Shown here piece by piece: positions 44,101-52,689 of a stretch of DNA of 64,000 bases. The position numbers were made by a program, and so were the translations under genes. Position 1 is the stretch's first letter, and each line of letters opens with the position of its first letter. Origin of the DNA: Methylotuvimicrobium sp. KM2 (GTDB lineage: Bacteria; Pseudomonadota; Gammaproteobacteria; Methylococcales; Methylomonadaceae); NCBI RefSeq assembly GCF_038051925.1, contig NZ_CP150634.1, forward strand, positions 806,001 to 870,000, written 5' to 3'. Under the pieces are notes generated by a model that was not told the origin of the DNA, ran no database searches, and saw only the letters and a list, made by a program, of their open reading frames with translations.

Positions 44101-46243
44101 TCGCATTGAGATGGTCGACCGCCTGAGACAGTAAAGACCTGTCATGCCCCATTCTGGCTTGATCGACCCAAAAACGGCCGATTTTCAATCGATTGCCGAG
44201 CAGTTCGTGTTCCGAGCATAACGAATGGACGGCTTGCTGCACTCGATCATGCGAAAAAAAATAGCGCGCCTTGTTTTTTTCTGCCATGCCGGATTGCTTG
44301 AGCAGCAAGCCCAACGTTTCGGCGGCGGCCAAATTTTTATACGGCAAGGTGTTTTCGCCGAACACGGTTACAATCGTGTCGGGGTCTACCGCACAGCCGA
44401 TGCAGGCGACGATTTTCAACAATTCACGCACCGGCTCGTCGAGTTTGCCGACCCGCTTCGTCATGAAGTCGACGACATTGTCGCTGATGGCGGCCGCGCA
44501 AAGCCTTTCGCGGTCGAAGCGCCATTGGCCGGTTCCGGCATCATACTGCAAGACGTTGTTTCGCTGAAGCTCGCGCAGATATTGTAGGAAAAAGAAGGGA
44601 TTGCCCTGCGTCTTGACATGGATCGAAGCGCATAACTCGTCCGCCGTCTTCTTTTCGAGCCTGATTGAATCTATCATCATCGCGGTTAGGGCCGGCATCG
44701 GCAAGGCATTCAACTCGATCGTTTCGACCCGGCCGCCTTCGTCGCGAAATTTGTTTTCAAGCGCAATCACTCCATCGCCCGGATTGACTTCATCGCCGCG
44801 GTACGCCGCTATCAACAACAGGTGCTCCAGGCCCGACAACATCGCCGCCAACCACTCGAACAACGCCGGATCGGCCCACTGCAGGTCATCGAGAAATACG
44901 CACAGAGGCCGGTTCGGCCGGCAAAAGATCTGTACGAAGCGTAACCACAGCCGCAATGAACGAACCTTGTTTTCGGCTGCCGGCAATTCGGCAAGCGCCG
45001 GTTGCGTCCCCAATAATAGCTCGAGTTCGGGAATCAATTCGATGACGGCTGCCGCTTCGTCTCCCAATTGCTCGAATAAGCGATGCCGCCAGATCGCCAA
45101 CGCTTCGTCTTTTTCGCCCAATATTTGCTTAAGTAAAAGACTAAATGCGTCATGAAACAAGCGCGCCGGCGGATTATTTTGAAATTGGTCGCATTTGGCG
45201 GAGATGAAATAGCAATCGGCCGGTAGGCTTTGTTGGTTGAATGACTCGATCAAGCGCGATTTACCGACGCCCGAGGGGCCCGTCACCAGGCAGAGAACGG
45301 CCTTGTCATGCCGTGCCTGAGTCAAGGCGGCTTCCAATTGCCCCAACTCGGCTTCGCGTCCATAGAGTTGCCGCGGGTTCCGAAAAACGGAAGGCATGGT
45401 TCTTTCCATGCTCTGGCCTTTGCACAACGCTTGTCGGCAGAGCGAAAGATCCGACAACAACTCGTCCGCTCTTTGATAACGCTCTTCAGGGTCTTTAGCG
45501 AGCATTCCGATGACGATACGCGCCAGGTCATCAGGCAAGTCAGGACAAAATTCCCTAGGATCGGGGACCTCATGGGCGATATGGCGGTGAATCGCGCCGA
45601 TCGAGTCCGGCGACATAAACGGTTTGCGGCCGGTAAACAATTCAAATACGATCGTTCCGAGCCCATAGATGTCGGCTCTAAAGTCGATGCCGCGATTCAT
45701 CCGACCGCTTTGTTCGGGGGCCAAATAATCGATCTCACGCTCGCTCGGATAGGGCGCCTCCGGTTCAGCACGGGTTTGTAAGGCGCATGCGGCTCGACCG
45801 AAGCCGAGCAATTTCAACTGCATTTGTTTCGGGTCGACCAAAATATTGGTGGGGTTTAAATTGCCGTGAACGACTCCGTGCCGATGTATTGCGGCGATCG
45901 ACTCAATGAGTTCGAAAATCAAGCCAAATGCTTCCTGAACCGGTAATGCCAGGCCGGCCGCATATTCCCGTAATGTGCACCCATTAAAGTATTCGCGCAC
46001 CAAAATCAAGCGCCGGCCGTGATTCAACAAGTCCAGACCCTCGATAACGGCCGGCATCGCCACGCGCTTCAGCATGTCGAATTCACTGCGAAAGCATGCC
46101 AGCATCGTGTCGCTCGGATGACTCTCCTCCAGATATTTAAGCGTCACTTCCTTGCGATCTTGCACGCGCACGGCGCGATACAGCCGATACCAGCCTCTAT
46201 CGGATAGACATTCTTTTATTAGATACTCGTCTATTTGCAACAA
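41177..46243 (-). CDS. Pseudokinase-AAA ATPase-GAF-diguanylate cyclase
   Basis: A 1688-residue cytoplasmic signalling protein. Domains in order: protein-kinase fold (about 1-270), PknK/AAA ATPase (about 290-560; Walker A VTGPSGVGKSRL), a long helical TPR-like region (about 600-1270), a GAF domain (about 1280-1460), a coiled coil (about 1465-1520) and GGDEF (about 1525-1688). The GGDEF domain has DIDHFKLFNDRYGHQAGDE, the RPTD inhibitory site and intact GGEEF, so it should make c-di-GMP. The kinase domain keeps the lysine (VTLKYL) but has HGNLNPTN for HRDxxxxN and GFG for DFG, so it is predicted inactive. Homologues usually end in a histidine kinase or HTH. Confidence 0.85.
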   Translation of the reverse strand: MLQIDEYLIKECLSDRGWYRLYRAVRVQDRKEVTLKYLEESHPSDTMLACFRSEFDMLKRVAMPAVIEGLDLLNHGRRLILVREYFNGCTLREYAAGLALPVQEAFGLIFELIESIAAIHRHGVVHGNLNPTNILVDPKQMQLKLLGFGRAACALQTRAEPEAPYPSEREIDYLAPEQSGRMNRGIDFRADIYGLGTIVFELFTGRKPFMSPDSIGAIHRHIAHEVPDPREFCPDLPDDLARIVIGMLAKDPEERYQRADELLSDLSLCRQALCKGQSMERTMPSVFRNPRQLYGREAELGQLEAALTQARHDKAVLCLVTGPSGVGKSRLIESFNQQSLPADCYFISAKCDQFQNNPPARLFHDAFSLLLKQILGEKDEALAIWRHRLFEQLGDEAAAVIELIPELELLLGTQPALAELPAAENKVRSLRLWLRFVQIFCRPNRPLCVFLDDLQWADPALFEWLAAMLSGLEHLLLIAAYRGDEVNPGDGVIALENKFRDEGGRVETIELNALPMPALTAMMIDSIRLEKKTADELCASIHVKTQGNPFFFLQYLRELQRNNVLQYDAGTGQWRFDRERLCAAAISDNVVDFMTKRVGKLDEPVRELLKIVACIGCAVDPDTIVTVFGENTLPYKNLAAAETLGLLLKQSGMAEKNKARYFFSHDRVQQAVHSLCSEHELLGNRLKIGRFWVDQARMGHDRSLLSQAVDHLNATLPLIDDAGERSRLGADNFKLGLWTKHRGAFEQALPYLRHASELLADRLPSFGGLASVLWQLAECEHLCGHHKQAERLFEQAVTLSRSELEKARIFESMIQFYADQARFDLAYRVGRQAAALFGIDLPKRFNRLNFLAELLALKFRLRKFTTDDLLDLPAVGDARMDIAIRLLSATLKVAYQIRPELCAAISVKQVRRCLKHGNNAEAVIGYMVFGVIFLGGVLGNHQAGYDYGRLSLSLLDKYANQRQKAEVNFVYGYFANSWTHPAVDTETYWHTALDAGLESGDWFHSGCACCGLIQSQLMRGVPLDVIWQESERLLAILKRIDGREHSGVIEGIRQAIRNLRGDTDAPTSFGSADFDETAFVEALADYGSRHFAHYYYVNKMQSLYLWGDDERAIDTSRESSAYLKDSAGMLHAAEHHFYTALILAKRYPAMSRIERLRSFRIIRRTEKNFGHWARRCPQNFQSRLFLLQAEIYRLQRKPAPAALAYQQAASDAELNGQLHLEGLANELAGRLYREQGQERLARFHFEEAAYCYRRWGATDYLQHFNERHGLTLSNRAGPSPHSAGHRWDLETLLKAAETIAAERRLPDLLQTLMNIVIENAGAQRGVLLLQESGGLFVQAEARIDSEVIEMMQRLPQAFASDLPQMVINYVSRSRETVILDNAGQSPVYGRDKVIAERKLRSLLCTPLLRSGELQGVLYLENNAADAVFTEERVFLLRHLSGQIAISIDNAQGYRLLEDKVAERTEHIEKQKAALKEKNTELEARNATIEALNNRLLNENRERRLAEADLQKANEELQRLATVDGLTQIANRRCFDDYLALECLRLERDNAPLALILCDIDHFKLFNDRYGHQAGDECLIKVAQAIAGALRRPTDLAARYGGEEFAVVMPRTGAPGALQVGKLIQQAVAELQIPHLNSEATGFVTVSIGIATANPFHKCPPKSLIKTADAALYQVKENGRNGIDLQSVA

Positions 46244-46588
46244 AGTTTTACACCGAAACTTGAAATAGAAGAACAGATTAGCAGAATCCGGTTGGTGATA
46301 AGAAGACTTTCGAGTCGTAAGGAATATAATTTGCTTGATTCATCCCAAAAATAAAATCGTCTGATTGCATGGCTTTAAGTTAAAGTAAAAAGCAGGTCCC
46401 AAGTAATTATTCACACCCCCCTATCGTTCCCACGCTCCGGCGTGGGAATGAAGACCGAGACGCTCTGGCGTCTTGTGTCACTGCAGAGGTACTCAGGCGT
46501 TCCAACGCAGAGCGTGAGAACGTTAATTGCCGGGGGGGGGTAAATAGTTACGATCCAAAAGATTGTGTTCGTTACACGGAAAAAATTC
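46244..46588. other. Gap with REP-like palindromes
   Basis: 46420-46530 holds GTTCCCACGCTCCGGCGTGGG, GACGCTCTGGCGTC and GTTCCAACGCAGAGCGTGAG units, the same set as at 35362-35465. No gene is seen. It is the shared upstream region of two divergent genes. Confidence 0.6.
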
Positions 46589-49500
46589 ATGAAGAACAAA
46601 TTGCAAATTGAAAAATTGGATGCCTATTTCGACGAAGTGCGAGATATCATTTTAAATAGACAAGACTGGATCAGCGGCTTACTGCCGGCTAGTACCGCAA
46701 ACAACGTTCACGGTAATTACAACGACGCCTGGGTTCGCGATAACGTTTATAGCATCCTTGCTCCTTGGGGTTTGGCTTTAGCTTATCGAAAATCCGGCGA
46801 ACCGAACGGTAAGGCATATTTGCTTGAACAAAGCGTGGTTAAGTTAATGCGCGGGCTGTTAGTAGCAATGATGCGCCAAGCGCATAAAGTCGAAATGTTT
46901 AAACAAACGCAAGATCCGCTCGATGCGCTGCATGCCAAGTACGATCTAAAAACCGGCGAAGTGGTGGTCGGCGACAGCGAATGGGGGCATTTGCAGTTGG
47001 ATGCCACGTCGTTATTTTTGTTGATGCTGGCGCAAATGACTGCATCGGGACTGCGCATCGTATTTACGATCGACGAAGTCAATTTCGTGCAGAATTTGGT
47101 GCACTACATCAGCCGGGCTTACCGGACTCCCGATTATGGTATTTGGGAACGCGGCAACAAAATTAATCGGGGCATCGCCGAGTTGAACGCTAGCTCGATC
47201 GGCATGGCCAAGGCCGCGCTTGAGGCGATGTCCGGCTTCAATTTGTTTGGGCCCATGGGCGGGCAAAACTCGGTCATTCATGTGATTAGCGATGATATCG
47301 CCCGCACCCGTAACGCGCTGGAATCTCTGTTGCCCAGGGAGTCCTTATCCAAGGAAGTCGATTCGGCGGTATTGAGCATTACCGGATTTCCGGCTTTCGC
47401 TGTCGATAATCAGGAATTGAAAAGCCGCACCGAGGCCTTGATCCGTGAAAAACTCGAGGGCCGTTACGGCTGCAAGCGTTTTTTGCTGGACGGTCACCAA
47501 ACCGAATTGGAAGACCCGAGTCGGCTGCATTACGAACCGTATGAATTAAAGCAATTTATGGACATCGAATGCGAGTGGCCGTTGTTTTTTTGTTATCTGC
47601 TGCTGAATAATTTGTACGCGGGCAATAATAACGAGGCGGCGCAATACAGGGTTAAGCTGGAAGCGCTCCTAGTTGAACAAAACGGGCGGCAATTATTGCC
47701 CGAACTGTATATCGTACCAAAGGAGGCGATAGAGACCGAAAAAGCTAATCCACATAGTCAAGATAGGATTCCGAACGAAAATATTCCATTGGTTTGGGCG
47801 CAAGGTTTGTTCATTCTAGGAAACCTGATAGAAGACGGGTTATTAGCGATCGACGACATCGATCCGCTCGGACGGCATAAAATCCGCGAGAAAACCTGCG
47901 ATTGCACCTTGCAGGTTGCGGTGATTGCCGAGGATGATACGATTCAAGCCGATTTGAAAGCATGGGGGGTCGACACCCAAACGTTGGCTGAAATTTCGCC
48001 TATCCAAATTCGCGACGCGAGCGAATTGGCTGCGGCCTATACGAATATCGGGCGCAATGATAATCATGGTTTAACCGGAAGGCCGCTTCGGCAATTAAGA
48101 ACTTTGGCGACCTCCAGAATTTATTTGATGGCCAACGAACGTTTGGTGTTTTTACCCCAATTGTTGAATCAAAAAGGCTTTTATCTAGCGATGGACAACC
48201 GTTTGCTGATTCAGCGCTTACGCTCGGAGTTGTCTTACATTCATAAGAATTGGGACGGTGCAACAGGTGATCCGTTATTCGTATTGGTTGTTAAATATAA
48301 TATGCTCAGCGATGACGATCGTGATGTGTTGATCGAATTTATTCAAGAGCTGCAAAGCGGGCAAATCAACAGCACGCCTATTAAATTTGGCGAGCTATCG
48401 AAATTGGCCGAAAGCTCAAGTTATGAAAAAATTGATTATTTGCATGATTTCAAGTTTTCCGAGGCATCTTGGGACAAGCCTCAGCGGCCTTGTTTTCTGG
48501 TCTTGCCGATCGATACCGAACCGCCGGAACCGCTGAATATTTTTGTTACGATCACCTGGGAAATCAGTGACGATCAAGCGTTGATCGAACAATTGACCGC
48601 AAGCGCCAATCTCTATGCGCAACTGGAAGCGCTTGTGTTACTGGCTGGGCGACATGGTTTGGATTATGATACCGGGCTTAAGGATGCCGACGGCAATCCA
48701 TGTCGGATTCGCGGCTTGCTCGAGGAGGTTTATATTCGTGCGGGCGATCTTGCGGTTTGGGATATCATTCGTCGTAGCGCGGGCTTGCTCGGTAAATACG
48801 ATATCGATCTCGAACAGGCGGCTACCGAAATTTTGGTGCATCAGCATCAATTGACGGTGGGTCGAGCTTACAGCGGTAAGGCGACTTTGAAGCGCCCGGT
48901 CGACTCGTCGGAGATTTTGGAGATTATCCGCACTTACAATGATACTCACGACGCTAGTGAGCATATCATCATTCAGGAGCTGATACTGTATCTCGGCATG
49001 CTGATCAAGTACCACCCGGAACTATTTGCCGATATGCATACGATTCGTGTCGGGCATATTTTGCAATTGATTTTGGTACGCCAAAAGAAGGACTCGAACT
49101 GTACCTTGGATCAGGCTTATAACGAAGTCTTGACCTTGCCGCCCTATCAGTTGATGCAAAAAGTCCGAGAGACCTTCGAGGATTTCACCAATACGCAATA
49201 TCAATTCGAGCGAGTCGAAACGTTAAATTATGTCGGTCAATGCCAGGAATTGACTTGCGCGCGCTTTTCGCCAAAGATGGATCCTGAAAATTTCGGCGAA
49301 GCCGAAGACTGGTATAACTGGCGCGAACGCCAGGGCAGCTTGGGCCGGGAAAGCGAAAGTTTTTTTACGGGCGTTTGGGATATTTTGCATCACTGTCAAG
49401 GCTTGATGATCGGTGATAAACTCAGTAGCAAGAGACGATTGGATAGCGAAACCACGTTAGCGCAAATGACGTCGGGCGAACAAAGCTTCAAATTGCATGT

Positions 49501-49825
49501 CAATCATTTGCTGAATAAGATTCAGGCGCCCGTCTATCGGCAGTTGACCGTCGAAGCCTTAAACGCAATAGCTTTCGTGTTTCGCGACAATCCGTCGATT
49601 AGAATCGAAGATACCTTGGTGACCGATATCATCATCGGTCACGCGGTCAGGCTTTGTTGGCTTAAGCTCCACCCGGAAGCTCAGGATAATTACAAAGAGT
49701 TCGTTTCGCTCGCTTGGCAGGCGTTTTATCAGCTGCCTCCGCATCAAGTCGCCAACGGCATGCTCGATGCGTTGATTTATCTACTTGAAAATAATAATCA
49801 AACAAAACAAGGAGATTCACAATGA
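46589..49825 (+). CDS. Phosphorylase-kinase alpha/beta-like (GH15-fold) protein
   Basis: The 1078-residue soluble protein resembles the alpha/beta regulatory subunits of eukaryotic phosphorylase kinase and GH15 glucoamylase-fold proteins. The start has GNYNDAWVRDNVYSILAPWGLALAYRK, and further on come GEVVVGDSEWGHLQLDATSLFLLMLAQM and NIPLVWAQGLFILGNLIEDGLL, all landmarks of that group. No protein kinase catalytic domain is present. It overlaps glk by 4 bp (ATGA), so it is translationally coupled to glucokinase. A role in glycogen or glucan breakdown, catalytic or regulatory, is likely but unproven. ATG 46589 is preferred over GTG 46565. Confidence 0.78.
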   Translation: MKNKLQIEKLDAYFDEVRDIILNRQDWISGLLPASTANNVHGNYNDAWVRDNVYSILAPWGLALAYRKSGEPNGKAYLLEQSVVKLMRGLLVAMMRQAHKVEMFKQTQDPLDALHAKYDLKTGEVVVGDSEWGHLQLDATSLFLLMLAQMTASGLRIVFTIDEVNFVQNLVHYISRAYRTPDYGIWERGNKINRGIAELNASSIGMAKAALEAMSGFNLFGPMGGQNSVIHVISDDIARTRNALESLLPRESLSKEVDSAVLSITGFPAFAVDNQELKSRTEALIREKLEGRYGCKRFLLDGHQTELEDPSRLHYEPYELKQFMDIECEWPLFFCYLLLNNLYAGNNNEAAQYRVKLEALLVEQNGRQLLPELYIVPKEAIETEKANPHSQDRIPNENIPLVWAQGLFILGNLIEDGLLAIDDIDPLGRHKIREKTCDCTLQVAVIAEDDTIQADLKAWGVDTQTLAEISPIQIRDASELAAAYTNIGRNDNHGLTGRPLRQLRTLATSRIYLMANERLVFLPQLLNQKGFYLAMDNRLLIQRLRSELSYIHKNWDGATGDPLFVLVVKYNMLSDDDRDVLIEFIQELQSGQINSTPIKFGELSKLAESSSYEKIDYLHDFKFSEASWDKPQRPCFLVLPIDTEPPEPLNIFVTITWEISDDQALIEQLTASANLYAQLEALVLLAGRHGLDYDTGLKDADGNPCRIRGLLEEVYIRAGDLAVWDIIRRSAGLLGKYDIDLEQAATEILVHQHQLTVGRAYSGKATLKRPVDSSEILEIIRTYNDTHDASEHIIIQELILYLGMLIKYHPELFADMHTIRVGHILQLILVRQKKDSNCTLDQAYNEVLTLPPYQLMQKVRETFEDFTNTQYQFERVETLNYVGQCQELTCARFSPKMDPENFGEAEDWYNWRERQGSLGRESESFFTGVWDILHHCQGLMIGDKLSSKRRLDSETTLAQMTSGEQSFKLHVNHLLNKIQAPVYRQLTVEALNAIAFVFRDNPSIRIEDTLVTDIIIGHAVRLCWLKLHPEAQDNYKEFVSLAWQAFYQLPPHQVANGMLDALIYLLENNNQTKQGDSQ

Positions 49826-50805
49826 TTCTGGCAGGCGATATCGGAGGGACCAAAACGACCTTGGCATTATTGAGCAAGAATGAACACGGTTTGATTTCGT
49901 TGCAACAAGAACAAACCTTCAGCAGCGTTGAATTTCCAGAGTTCGATGAGGTATTAGATAAATTCTTACCGGCGGGCGTCAAGGTCGATTCGGCCTGTTT
50001 CGGCGTCGCAGGGCCGGTTATCGAGCAGCGCTGTGAGCCGACCAATCTGCCTTGGCAACTCGATGCGGAAGCGCTGAAAAAAACTTTACGCACCGATCGA
50101 GTCCGCTTATTAAACGATTTGGAAGCCATGGCGCTCGGCATGTTGTGTTTGGAACCAAAAGACTGGGTGGAGTTAAATCCTAACGCCAAATTACAAGTCG
50201 GAAATATGGCTGTGATCGCAGCGGGAACCGGTCTCGGCGAAGCCATATTGTATTGGGACGGTGCGCGCCATCATCCAATAGCGACCGAAGGCGGTCATTG
50301 CGACTTTGCGGCGCAAACCGTTCAGCAGGATCAGCTATCGAACTTTCTGAGAAAAAAATATAACGGGCATGTGAGTTTCGAACGGCTCGTTTCAGGCATG
50401 GGGTTCGGCAATATTTATGACTTTTTGGCAGAAAACCGTTTCGCTCCTCCTTGTCCCGCGGTTCCTGACTGTGCTTATCCGAGTGTCTACGGCTGCGATC
50501 GTAATGCGATTATTTCAAGATTGGGTATCAACGGCGAAGATCCCTTATGTACCGAAACTATCCGGATTTTTGTGGAGCTTTACGGTGCCGAAGCCGGTAA
50601 TTTGGCCTTAAAGTCATTCGCTACCGGCGGTGTATTTATCGGGGGAGGCATTGGTCCTAAAATTCGGTCGGCATTGGAGTCTGGCAAGTTTATCGAAGCA
50701 TTTAAAGCCAAGGGCCGTTTCAGCGGTTTTCTAGATACCGTGTCGGTAAAATTATCGCTGAATCCTCGTACGCCGCTGATGGGGGCGATCAGTTACTTCG
50801 ACTGA
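49822..50805 (+). CDS. glk: Glucokinase
   Basis: Glk phosphorylates glucose to glucose-6-phosphate. The 327-residue protein has LAGDIGGTKTTLALL (phosphate 1), CFGVAGPVIEQRCEPTNLPW (sugar binding), LLNDLEAMALG (catalytic aspartate), AAGTGLGEAILY and ATEGGHCDFA (glucose contacts), as in the bacterial Glk/hexokinase group. Length is normal. It starts within the stop codon of the upstream phosphorylase-kinase-like gene, after GGAGATTCACA. The pair suggests recycling of glucose freed from glycogen. Confidence 0.94.
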   Translation: MILAGDIGGTKTTLALLSKNEHGLISLQQEQTFSSVEFPEFDEVLDKFLPAGVKVDSACFGVAGPVIEQRCEPTNLPWQLDAEALKKTLRTDRVRLLNDLEAMALGMLCLEPKDWVELNPNAKLQVGNMAVIAAGTGLGEAILYWDGARHHPIATEGGHCDFAAQTVQQDQLSNFLRKKYNGHVSFERLVSGMGFGNIYDFLAENRFAPPCPAVPDCAYPSVYGCDRNAIISRLGINGEDPLCTETIRIFVELYGAEAGNLALKSFATGGVFIGGGIGPKIRSALESGKFIEAFKAKGRFSGFLDTVSVKLSLNPRTPLMGAISYFD

Positions 50806-50918
50806 ACGATTTCCGGGAAATATGGGCAAGACAACGGATCGCTAAATGGACGACGCGAATTGATGGTTGTTGCTCGCAAGGGTTCGTGAATCGCCGATTC
50901 CGCGTCGTCCGTGGTTTA

Positions 50919-51147
50919 TATACCCATCGCAAGTCAAAATTCGGCGCCTGGGTGTCTGCTAAAGGACGCCGTGAACCCCGCACCTAAATTCTATAGGTCT
51001 TTGGCAATGATTCAAAATCATGGCTTATTTAGGTGCTGGGTGAATACGTCCATGTAGGCTCTATGCCAGCTCCATGCTGGCAAAGCCTTTATCAGACACC
51101 CAGGCGCCTCCCCAGGCACTGCCGAAATTTGAAGTGCGAAAGGTATA
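50919..51147. mobile_element. Three-level nest: element B around a junction core around element D
   Basis: B ends are TATACCCATCGCAAGTC and TTTGAAGTGCGAAAGGTATA. The junction core (50949-51102) is flanked on both sides by GGCGCC (50943-50948 and 51103-51108). In the core, TGGGTGTCTG/CAGACACCCA starts the outer stem, and GCCAGC/GCTGGC is hairpin 2. Element D (50973-51044) sits in the loop of hairpin 1. 50848-50910 before it has a separate GGACGACGCG/CGCGTCGTCC palindrome. Confidence 0.85.
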
Positions 51148-51164
51148 TTGTCAAAAGCGCTGAT

Positions 51165-51647
51165 TTATTTACGAAACTCCGAATACACGTAATCGGTTTT
51201 TTTCTGAGGGGCGTGGCAGCCGAAACAGGATTTACCTCCATCGCTAACCAGTCTTTTGGTTTTGCTGTCGCCGGCAAAGCCTTCGAAGCCCCAGCCGCCG
51301 GTATCGGCAAACTTCTTGGCATCCTTGAGCATCACACCGATCAGTTTTCTATCGCCTTCCTGTATCGTTTTATCTTTTTCGACATAGTTGAGCAGGTCGA
51401 AAACCAATACCGCTCCATCCTTGTATTTACCGGTTTTCAAGCCGTCTTCGGCTAATTTGTTGGCATAGATATGATGAATCCCCTGAAAAGGGTCTTCTAA
51501 TGCGTGTCCCGGTTGAATCAACATGCTCTTGGCGTGAAGCCAATTACGGTAGCCTTCGGGGAACGGGACTGCTTGTTCCGTTGCGAAACTGGCGGCGGCG
51601 AAAGAGCAAAGTACACCGGATAATACAATCGATAGACGTTTTTTCAT
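51165..51647 (-). CDS. Cytochrome P460-family c-type haem protein
   Basis: The 160-residue protein has a cleavable signal peptide (MKKRLSIVLSGVLCSFAAASFA), the P460 fold pattern FPEGYRNWLHAKSMLI, GIHHIYANKLA, DGAVLVFDLL, and a C-terminal haem motif CFGCH. Members act in the periplasm; some oxidise hydroxylamine, others (cytochrome c'-beta) bind nitric oxide. Methanotrophs make hydroxylamine and NO from ammonia by methane monooxygenase, so a detoxifying role is reasonable. Which of the two it is cannot be read from sequence. AGGAGG precedes the start. Confidence 0.85.
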   Translation of the reverse strand: MKKRLSIVLSGVLCSFAAASFATEQAVPFPEGYRNWLHAKSMLIQPGHALEDPFQGIHHIYANKLAEDGLKTGKYKDGAVLVFDLLNYVEKDKTIQEGDRKLIGVMLKDAKKFADTGGWGFEGFAGDSKTKRLVSDGGKSCFGCHAPQKKTDYVYSEFRK

Positions 51648-52161
51648 GTGTTGACCTCCTATAAATTAGACAGGATCTTAGGATATGGCTGTAAATAACC
51701 TTCCGATTCTCCATCAGTCTTATGCACAAACGTCACGGTCATTAAATTAAGTCGTCATGTTGGCTAAAGATAGCCGACATTCAGGTTTTCCAAGTTCCCA
51801 ACGCCCCAGACTGGTTTTGCTTTGGTAGCCAAGGCAGCGGGCCCTCGAAGGGGCCTACGAACCGTAAGAGCCGGTCATCCATGCCGGAATGACAGTTTTC
51901 CGTTAACATAAGGGCGGTGACGCAGAGACATAAGAGCCATTGGGGAAGGTGTTTTTGCCATGTCCTCAATGATTTCAGTTCGAAACCATTAGGTTCTTTT
52001 TAAGCTCATTTGAGGGTTTTGTCAAATGGTATTGAATCGCTATCATATCGGGCTGATTTTTGGAATGAAAGCTTTAGTTTGAGATTTATACTATTATTTA
52101 ACGCGTAAAACAGCTAACGCAGATAATTAGCCGTTAATAAATTGAGTAGGTAGGGAAGGGT
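51648..52161. other. Gap between cytochrome P460 and comFB-like genes
   Basis: No credible gene. About 51781-51900 has a fragment with CAAGTTCCCAACGCCCCAGA and GGTCATCCATGCCGGAATGACAG, resembling worn repeat sequence. The final 100 bp are AT-rich and may hold the comFB-like promoter. Confidence 0.35.
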
Positions 52162-52434
52162 ATGCCAAACATTAATAATTATTATGAAAGATTGGTCGTT
52201 GACCAGCTTTGGAGTATGGCTCAAAAGAGCAAGGAGTCGTTGACTCAGGATTTTATTGATGATGTTGCCTGTCTTGCATTGAATCGCTTGCCTGCCTGTT
52301 ATGTGCGGAGCATGGTCGATAAAAGCTCTTATATTACCGATCAAATATATCAAGAAATGGAAAATGAGGTCACCGAAGCAATCAAACAGGCCATTGAACA
52401 GGTCCGGTTGAATCCCCGTGGTCAGCGTAATTAG
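52162..52434 (+). CDS. ComFB-like protein
   Basis: The 90-residue protein matches the late competence protein ComFB family: YYERLVVDQLWSMAQK, FIDDVACLALNRLPACYVRSMVDKS, then a helical C-terminus. The core ALNRLPAxYV is diagnostic. Its function in proteobacteria is uncertain; cyanobacterial members are reported to bind cyclic nucleotides. The diguanylate cyclase at 41177 makes a c-di-GMP link an interesting possibility, but that is inference. GGGAAGGG lies directly upstream. Confidence 0.75.
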   Translation: MPNINNYYERLVVDQLWSMAQKSKESLTQDFIDDVACLALNRLPACYVRSMVDKSSYITDQIYQEMENEVTEAIKQAIEQVRLNPRGQRN

Positions 52435-52689
52435 CCTCATATTGTTCAAATGTCAATGGGAGGATCGTCAGCCCTTTTTCTGTCTTTTTACGCTACAATT
52501 TATGTATACCTATCGCACTTCAAATTTCGGCAATAAGGTATGGAGGCGTCGGGGTGTTTGGCAAAGGGTATATAACGATGAGTGCAAAGTGTGGCAACGA
52601 GAATCGCCGGGGATTGAAAGTTACAAACTGGAAAGGGATGTCTTCGTCGACACGTCCGTGTGTCGGATAATTAGCCGTTGGCTATGTTA
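52435..52689. other. Short gap with a worn B-element end
   Basis: CTATCGCACTTCAAATTTCGGCAATAAGG (about 52510-52538) is a family B end, followed by GGGTGTTTGGCAAAGGGTATA. No gene is seen. Confidence 0.5.
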
